Source: Parascedosporium putredinis
Lineage: Eukaryota > Ascomycota > Sordariomycetes > Microascales > Microascaceae
Direction of reading: 5' to 3'
Length of the DNA stretch: 64,000 nt
Assembly: GCA_949357655.1 (NCBI GenBank)
Contig: CASHTG010000001.1
Coordinates: 1,860,001 to 1,924,000, forward strand
Under the pieces are notes generated by a model. That model searched no databases, was not told where the DNA came from, and was given only the letters and a program-made list of their open reading frames with translations. This document shows positions 58,072 to 64,000 of the stretch, one piece after another. The position numbers were made by a program, and so were the translations under genes. Each line of letters starts with the position of its first letter. The stretch's first letter is position 1.

Positions 58072-61000
58072 ATGGTTTCCGGCCGGCGAAGGGAAGAAGG
58101 CAATAGATCCGATCAATCTGCATCCGGTGACTCCCCGCGCCCATCCTCCCCCGCGGGGACCCTGCTCTTCAGTTGATACCGTCAGAAAGCCATTCAGCCT
58201 CCTCTTCACACTCCAGCGCGTCCCAGGAGCAACCCTTAATTGCTCCCCTCGACCGGGACCCCCTCCCCTCGAACCCTTTAACCCCTTCCGCCGCTGCCGA
58301 TCCGGCCGACTACCAGAGTCCAAACCTCTCGAACGATGACCTACATACCTCCCACGTCCTCCTCAGCACCGATAACCCTTCCAGCTCTCTAGCCCGACCT
58401 GACCGTCGTCTACCGATGCCGCAGCGGTCTCCCTTTCTCCGGACAGGCCAACCGTATCCCGTCTCGTACGGGTCGGTAGTGTCAAGTCCAAGTCAGGAGA
58501 TCACCCCCATGGGCACTGATGCCGAAGCTGCCGACTCGCTCTCCATGAATCGGGCCGCCGACCAGGCACATACACTCGCCCATCGGCCCTCGCTGACGGG
58601 CCTACAGCGGGAAGCGCTGGACAGCGCCGTTCTGGTGACCGGCATGGAAGGTCGCTTCGCCGTGGCTGATGCTGCCATGGCTACTGGCATACTAGAAGAT
58701 GGCAAGTCGACGTACGGCGGAAGCATCGCCAATACATCCTATGCTGAGACCGGCAGCGAGATGGAAGAAATGGACGCCGAGGCCCTCTCTGGCCGCGATT
58801 CGGACGACGACGACGAGGACCAGGAACTGATTGATAATTCGCCCCACGACGCCGTTCGCGCCTCTGTCTCCCCTGTAGACAATACGACTCTATCTATAAA
58901 TACGCCTAGAATGTGGACGCTCTCCATTCTTTTCTCCTTCTTAGGATCATCCACCAATCTTTTCTTCTCTCTGAGGTACCCTAGCGTTGCCATAACCCCC
59001 GTCATTGCCCTGTTGCTGGTGCACCCATTAGGCCATCTATGGGACTACTTTCTCAAACGGGATGGCGACCCCGTCGACGAGTTCGTGGACGGTGTTCGCC
59101 GGGGACGGATCTTTGATTCGCCCAGCGATGTTAGCCACCGCCATGCAACAAGATGGGACAAGCTACGGTTGTGGCTTGCCCAGGGGCGCTGGAACGAGAA
59201 GGAGCATACCTGCGTCTACGTTAGCAGCAACGTCTCATTTGGGTTTGCGTTCGCGACAGATGTCATCGTGGAGCAGCACAAGTTCTATGGGCAAGAAGTC
59301 AGCATCGTCTACCAGCTCCTCTTAACTATATCGACCCAGATGCTAGGATACACCTTCGCCGGCATAACAAGGCGTTTTCTCGTTCGCCCAAGCGGCATGA
59401 TCTGGCCGGCGACGCTCATGTCGGCCTCCATGTTTTCGACCTTGCATAAAGAGGACAACAAGCCCGCAAACGGCTGGAGAATAAGCCGGTGGAAGTTCTT
59501 CTTGGTCGTGTGGCTGTCAGCATTCTTGTTTTACTTCCTTCCAGGCCTCCTGTTCCCTGCGCTGAGCTACTTCAACGTCCTCACTTGGTTCGCGCCCGAC
59601 AATGTCGTCGTTGCAAACCTGTTCGGCGTTGTCTCCGGCCTCGGCCTGTTTCCAATGACATTCGACTGGGCGCAAGTTACGTATATTGGTTCGCCATTGC
59701 TCGTTCCGTTCTGGGCCGCCGTCAACGTCGTGGGCGGCCTCATGGTCGTCATGTGGATCATTGCTCCCCTCGCTTACTACAGCAATGTCTACTTTTCCTC
59801 CTATATGCCTATACTGTCCGCCTCCGTCTTTGACAACACAGGCCATGTCTATGACGTCTCCAAGATTCTATCACCCGACTTTCTCTTTGACCGAGAGGCG
59901 TATAGTAATTACAGCCGAGTGTTTTTGCCCATAACGTACGTCTTGAGTTACGGCGTCCAATTTGCCGGACTTGCCGCCCTCCTAACGCATACCTTCTGCT
60001 GGTATGGCAAAGATATGCTCATGACCTGGAAGAGCGCGCTTAGGGAAGCCAAGGAAGGCGACAAGCCAGCGTATCAGCCGGTATCGGGCTCCGCGGATAC
60101 TCTCTCTGGGGGTCTGGCAGCGGGACTCCCCGCGAAGGCCTCTCTCGGAGCACCACGATCAGCATGGATGGCATGCTCGGCAAGGAGGACGTACATAACC
60201 GGCTGATGAAGAGGTATAAAGACGCGCCGATTAGCTGGTATCTTTTGACGTTTGCGTCAATGACTGCCATCGGCATCTTCCTCGTCGAATAGTGAGTTTC
60301 AGCCTTCCCAAGAAAGCCAACAAAAGAAAAGAGGTGGTTGTTTCCCGTACGCTAACACTCGGGTTCCTTAGTTACCCTATTCATCTGCCTTGGTATGGGC
60401 TGCTCCTCGCACTCGGCATCTGCGCCATCTTCTTCATCCCTAATGGCATCATTATGGCCGTCACGAACCAGCACAGCAGCATCTACCTAATTTGTCAGCT
60501 CGTTTGTGGAAGTGTTTTTCCTGGCCGGCCAATAGCCAACATGGTTTTTGTTACGTACGGATACATTTCGTCTGCACAGGGCATCAAGTTCGCGTCGGAT
60601 CTGAAGCTTGGCCATTACATGAAGATTCCCCTCGCATCCTGTTTCTGGTGCAAATCGTGGCCACTCTCGTCTCCTCCTTTACCCAAATCGGCGTCCTCAA
60701 CTGGATGTTTGTCAACGTGAGCGGCATCTGCACCCCGCAGGCCCTCAACGGCTTCACGTGCCCCCTCGCCCGCGTACACTTCAACGGCTCCATTCTGTGG
60801 GGGTCGTCGGTCCCGGCGAGTTCTTTGGTCCCAACGCCCTCTACCGGCCGCTCGTCTGGTTCTTCCTCATTGGCGCCATCCTCCCGATCCCGCTCTGGCT
60901 CTACAGCCGCAACAAGAAGCATAGCCTGCTCCGAAAAGTCAACTTCCCCGTTATTTTCGGCACCATGAGTTGGATCCCCCGCCACGGGCCTCAACTTCTC

Positions 61001-61271
61001 CGTGTGGGCGCTGGTCTGCTTCGTGTTCAACTTCCTCATCAAGAGACGCGCCAGCGCTTGGTGGTCTAAATACACTATGACGCTTAGCGCGGCGCTTGAC
61101 TCGGGACTTGCCTTTGGCATCGTCGTCGTCTTCTTCGGCTTCATCTACCCCGGCTGGATGGAGTCGTTCAAGTGGTGGGGTACCGAGGTGTACAAGCAGG
61201 GCTGCGACTGGCAAGCCTGCCCATACAAGACCGTGCCCGAAGGCCAGCGATTCGGGCCCGATACATGGTAG
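58072..61271 (+). CDS. Oligopeptide transporter (OPT family)
   Basis: Two exons: 58072-60291 and 60372-61271 (GTGAGT..TAG intron); about 1041 residues. OPT proteins are proton-coupled plasma-membrane importers of small peptides, glutathione or metal chelates. Evidence: many hydrophobic segments from about residue 280 on, the family block GRWNEKEHTCVYVSSNVSFG, then LFYFLPGLLFPALSYFN, SGLGLFPMTFDWAQVTYIGS, GRPIANMVFVTYGYISSAQG, KLGHYMKIPPRILFLVQIVA, LNWMFVNVSGICTPQALNGF, GPNALYRPLVWFFLIGAILP and NFSVWALVCFVFNFLIKRRA. The start at 58072 has a strong context (CACCATGG) and needs one lost base near 58170 to join the rest. Further losses: G run 60108-60112, C run 60628-60631, G run 60799-60803, and C run 60976-60980 (two bases). 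A Ser-rich cytosolic N-terminus of about 250 residues with an acidic stretch (DDDDEDQE) is longer than in many OPTs. Confidence 0.9.
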
Positions 61272-61302
61272 TTTAACTTCCAATCTCCCTCACACACACA
61301 CA

Positions 61303-61344
<42 letters not shown>

Positions 61345-62603
61345 GTGGACTAGTCTCAGTAGCTTGTCCAGCATTCACACATAGTTACGCCCTAGAGTTA
61401 GGGTAGGCATACGGCTTCGTTGTTTTGGTTAACCAGATGTTTCTACTATCTGGAAGGGAGGGACCTTGCGTTTTATATCGGTTTTAAGTAGGGGCTTTGG
61501 GTTTGAGTTTTTGGGTGGCATGCATGTTTAGGCGGCTTCTCTTTCCAGTTCCAACTCATACGGACATTGGTGAATCGAGCAAGATGGCCTTGGATTTGAT
61601 CCTGGTTCTGGCGGGTATATTCTAGCATGGAGAGGCGTCGGGCAGCACTGGGTTGGGATATTTGGATGATATGACCTATTGGGCTTCATTTCTCGAGGAT
61701 TTTGCTTTCTCGCCTGCTTGATTTCATTTTGCCCTTTTTTTTTTTTTCCTCTTTCAGATAAAATCTTAGATTTCCTCTTGACCAGGGTTCTCCCGTCCCC
61801 TTAAACCTTGGCAACTCTGCATCTTAGACATCTACATCAAGATTCTTTACCACCTGTAACGCTAGAAGTGTTCAAAGCTCCCGGACGTACTATCTCTGGT
61901 CAGGCCCATGTTTTGTCATGGTCATGAGTGAGCTTCTGTTTGGGTTTCGGCACTTTTCATATACACTTTTACCAAGCGAGAGCCTCATTACATAGCTTAC
62001 TAGACGCAGCAAGATATTTGAAGTTTGTCATTATATATTGATATTGTAGATAGAACCCTCATCTCGTCTAGAAAACCAACGACCGCAACAAAACATAAGC
62101 AATGGTAAACAAAGAGTCTGGGAGACCCAAGATATGATAACAGTATTTAAAAAGGAAAAAAGTGGCGTTTGATAACTCCTCCCCAAAATTCCGGGAAACA
62201 AAATAGCACGTATGCGCCGCAACTCTTCCCATGTGAGCGAAGAAGAAAAAGATCCCATAAACCGAGTATTGGGAGCGAAGGGGATGACCGGAAAAGAATG
62301 AAGAAATGGCCGGGTCAACCAAGGGATGGCATAGAAGTATAGAAGTCCAGCAGAAACGCTGAGAGAAAAGGTGAATGGATGAAGTGTGTATGTACTGTGG
62401 AAAAAGAAAAAAAAGAAAAGAAGAGTTATATCGTTTTGGGAAGAAAATCGTACTCCAAACCCCGCCGAAATGATTACAATAAAAGCCAAATGTAATGTCG
62501 TCGATGATGCTTTCGTGTTCGTCTGAATAAGGGTCGTCTTCGTGCTAGTAGGCCTGGTTTATTTCCGCAGACCGCACCAAAAGCATGGGTTGTGCTTTTT
62601 TCA
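61272..62603. other. Intergenic, convergent 3' ends
   Basis: 1.3 kb between the stops of the OPT gene (+) and the glycosyltransferase gene (-). Holds the CA/CT microsatellite and a T run (61735-61747). No gene seen. Confidence 0.6.
61291..61342. repeat. CA/CT compound microsatellite
   Basis: About seven CA units followed by about nineteen CT units, beginning 20 bases after the OPT stop codon, hence in its 3' UTR. Confidence 0.9.
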
Positions 62604-64000
62604 TTAATTCTCATCGGAGCCGCCTGGGAGGGACTCCCAAATGAGGACGACGACATAGTCGGTGCCGGCCTTGTCCTCGTTCCTGCGGTTGTCGGTATAT
62701 TCACCAGGCTCACCGCGCCTGCGCACGTAGGCCTGCCATACCTCACCATTTGAAGCGTCGCTTCTCGAGTCAATAAACTTCCAGATACGGCGACTACCTG
62801 ACCACGTCGTGACGCTCCAATTGTGAGGATCGCGGCCTTCATCATCGACGGCGAGGTTCGAATTAAGCGGAAGGGTGGCGGCCGCACGGGCTTCAAAATC
62901 GGGCGAGAATACAGCGTCACTACCAAGGAAGGCAGTTCCTTGGCCGTCGGGATAGTGGGACAGGGTGTGACCGTTGACGAGGACCCAGTCATCGGCGAAG
63001 CGGTAGCGCTGTAAAAACGTGGCCGGGTTGAGGTGGGGGTGAAGGGCGGTGGCCTTGCCGGGATCGAGGAGGTGTCGGTTGCGCGATTGGTGAAGAGCGA
63101 GAGGGGCGATGCCGAGATCGTAGTTGAAAAGTAGTGACCGTAGATCTCATCCGAAGGGAGATAGAAGCTCGGAAGGACGTGCATGGTGAGATTGGACTCG
63201 CTGGTTACGCAGTTATAAAGCAGATGGTCCCACTGGCTGATATAGCCTTGAAGGGGATTCTTGGACTCCTGGGCTTTCATGCATGGGAGCTTGGAGATTG
63301 CCGTCAACGCAGGGGGTGAGGAAGACGGCACCACCCCCAAACGTCACCGTCTGATCAGGGTCAGCGACCCAGTCGGCCCTCTCGCTTGGGGCACCAATAT
63401 AATACTCCTCTTCAGGGTTGTATTTCTTCAGGCGCTCCACCAGATGCGTCATATCCGGGAAGAAGACATCGTCATCAACAAGAGCGAGGTACTGCTTCTC
63501 TCCCGAGTTGTGAAAGCCAGATCCAGATTTTCCGAGCTCAAGCTGCTCGAGCAGGTCAAAGTACCTCGTGGGGCTATCGGCGGCATCATCTGCACGGACC
63601 AATGCATCGATGCCGACATCCTGAAGCTTCTTTTAATGGTGCGAACTTCGTGCTCGGTGCCGAGACGCAAGGTAAGGATGAGCGAGGCACCATTGCTGCT
63701 GCCATTCCCGTCGGTGAGCCACCTGGTCCAGTCGAGGATGAAGGCACCATCCTGGCGGGTGATTCTATCGTACGAGGATGAGATGCCAAACAATATCTGG
63801 GACGCATCGATGCTGGCCTGCCTAGGGCTCTCGGCGATAGGCAGATTCAGCGAATACTCGGCGTTGAGCCTGAGATTGTACGTGTCCGAACGAACCCCCT
63901 AAAGCCATTGTGCATAAAGTTGCTCTCGATGTCGGACATGGTCGGACGCGAGGAGTTGAGGTGCGGTTTTATGCGCACCGAGTAGTACCGAACATCCTTG
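62604..64000 (-). CDS. Fringe-like (GT31-type) glycosyltransferase, 5'-truncated by the window
   Basis: Minus strand, reading in from base 64000 to a TAA at 62606-62604; the N-terminus lies beyond the window. The visible part is about 467 residues with no intron. It has KDVRYYSVRIKPHLN, then DASQILFGISSSYDRI and LGTEHEVRTIKKKLQDVGID, the metal-binding DXD block QYLALVDDDVFFPDM, YIGAPSERADWV, TVTFGGGAVFLTP, then DEIYGHYFFNYDLGIAPLAL, LLDPGKATALHPHLNP, RRIWKFIDSRSD and a C-terminal DYVVVLIWES. This order (DXD, GGGA, late DD/H-rich region) is that of fungal fringe/DUF604-like glycosyltransferases, usually type II Golgi proteins. Frame breaks: one base near 63887, the T run 63631-63634, the G run 63312-63316 (two bases lost or one gained), and the A run 63127-63130. 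The sugar donor is not predictable. Confidence 0.78.

Noticed and set aside
6467..64000. Programmed ribosomal frameshifting or mass pseudogenisation as the cause of the frame breaks
   Set aside because: Breaks affect unrelated housekeeping genes, lie in ordinary homopolymers without slippery-site context, all have the same sign, and are not accompanied by nonsense codons.
1..64000. Transposable elements, RIP-degraded repeats or CRISPR arrays
   Set aside because: No reverse transcriptase, transposase, long terminal repeats, AT-rich decay or regularly spaced repeats with unique spacers were seen.

Overview
The window looks like nuclear DNA of a filamentous ascomycete (Pezizomycotina, probably Sordariomycetes). 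The evidence is short GT..AG introns with GTAAGT/GTGAGT/GTATGT donors, C-rich third codon positions, CT-rich leaders before start codons, long AG/CT tracts between genes, and families typical of that group: fungal-type F-box protein, PEX12, two-dehydrogenase MFE-2, ECM11, OPT transporter and a Cys-rich GPI-tailed secreted protein. There are 16 protein genes (two cut by the window edges) and one tRNA. Spacing is loose for an ascomycete, with several 2-6 kb gaps. I saw no transposon, gene cluster of secondary metabolism, CRISPR or rRNA.

Layout. 1-411: end of a transcription factor gene (+). 6467-8790: F-box protein (+). 9681-10421: hotdog thioesterase (-), head to head with PEX12 (11623-12945, +). 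15366-17750: GH16-fold protein whose catalytic motif is lost, fused to a long Gly/Asn repeat and a hydrophobic tail (+). 18640-21313: ABC-F ATPase (+). 24608-25426: Cys-rich secreted protein (+). 28375-30422: RBR ubiquitin ligase (+). 31261-34982: peroxisomal MFE-2/Fox2 (-). 38537-39450: Tda10/glycerate-kinase-like P-loop kinase (+). 40526-42203: ECM11-domain protein (-). 45196-46180: GNAT acetyltransferase (-). 47616-51040: Mtr10/transportin-3 importin (-). 52221-53030: 5-formyl-THF cyclo-ligase (-). 56665-56746: intron-containing tRNA-Glu(UUC) (+). 58072-61271: OPT transporter (+). 62604-64000: fringe-like (GT31-type) glycosyltransferase, 5' end outside the window (-).

Two points dominate. 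First, nearly every gene carries frame breaks that are all of one sign (loss of one base, sometimes two), usually in a homopolymer run, with conserved protein resuming directly in the next frame and no in-frame nonsense codons. This reads as a consensus/assembly artefact, not pseudogenes; CDS spans below cover the whole gene and the breaks are listed. Second, the GH16-like protein at 15366-17750 has substitutions, not frameshifts, at its catalytic motif and is the best candidate for something biologically new. A weaker theme is peroxisomal lipid metabolism (MFE-2, PEX12 and perhaps the thioesterase), whose promoters contain several CCTCGG/CCGAGG hexamers, the core bound by FarA-type fatty-acid regulators in other ascomycetes.
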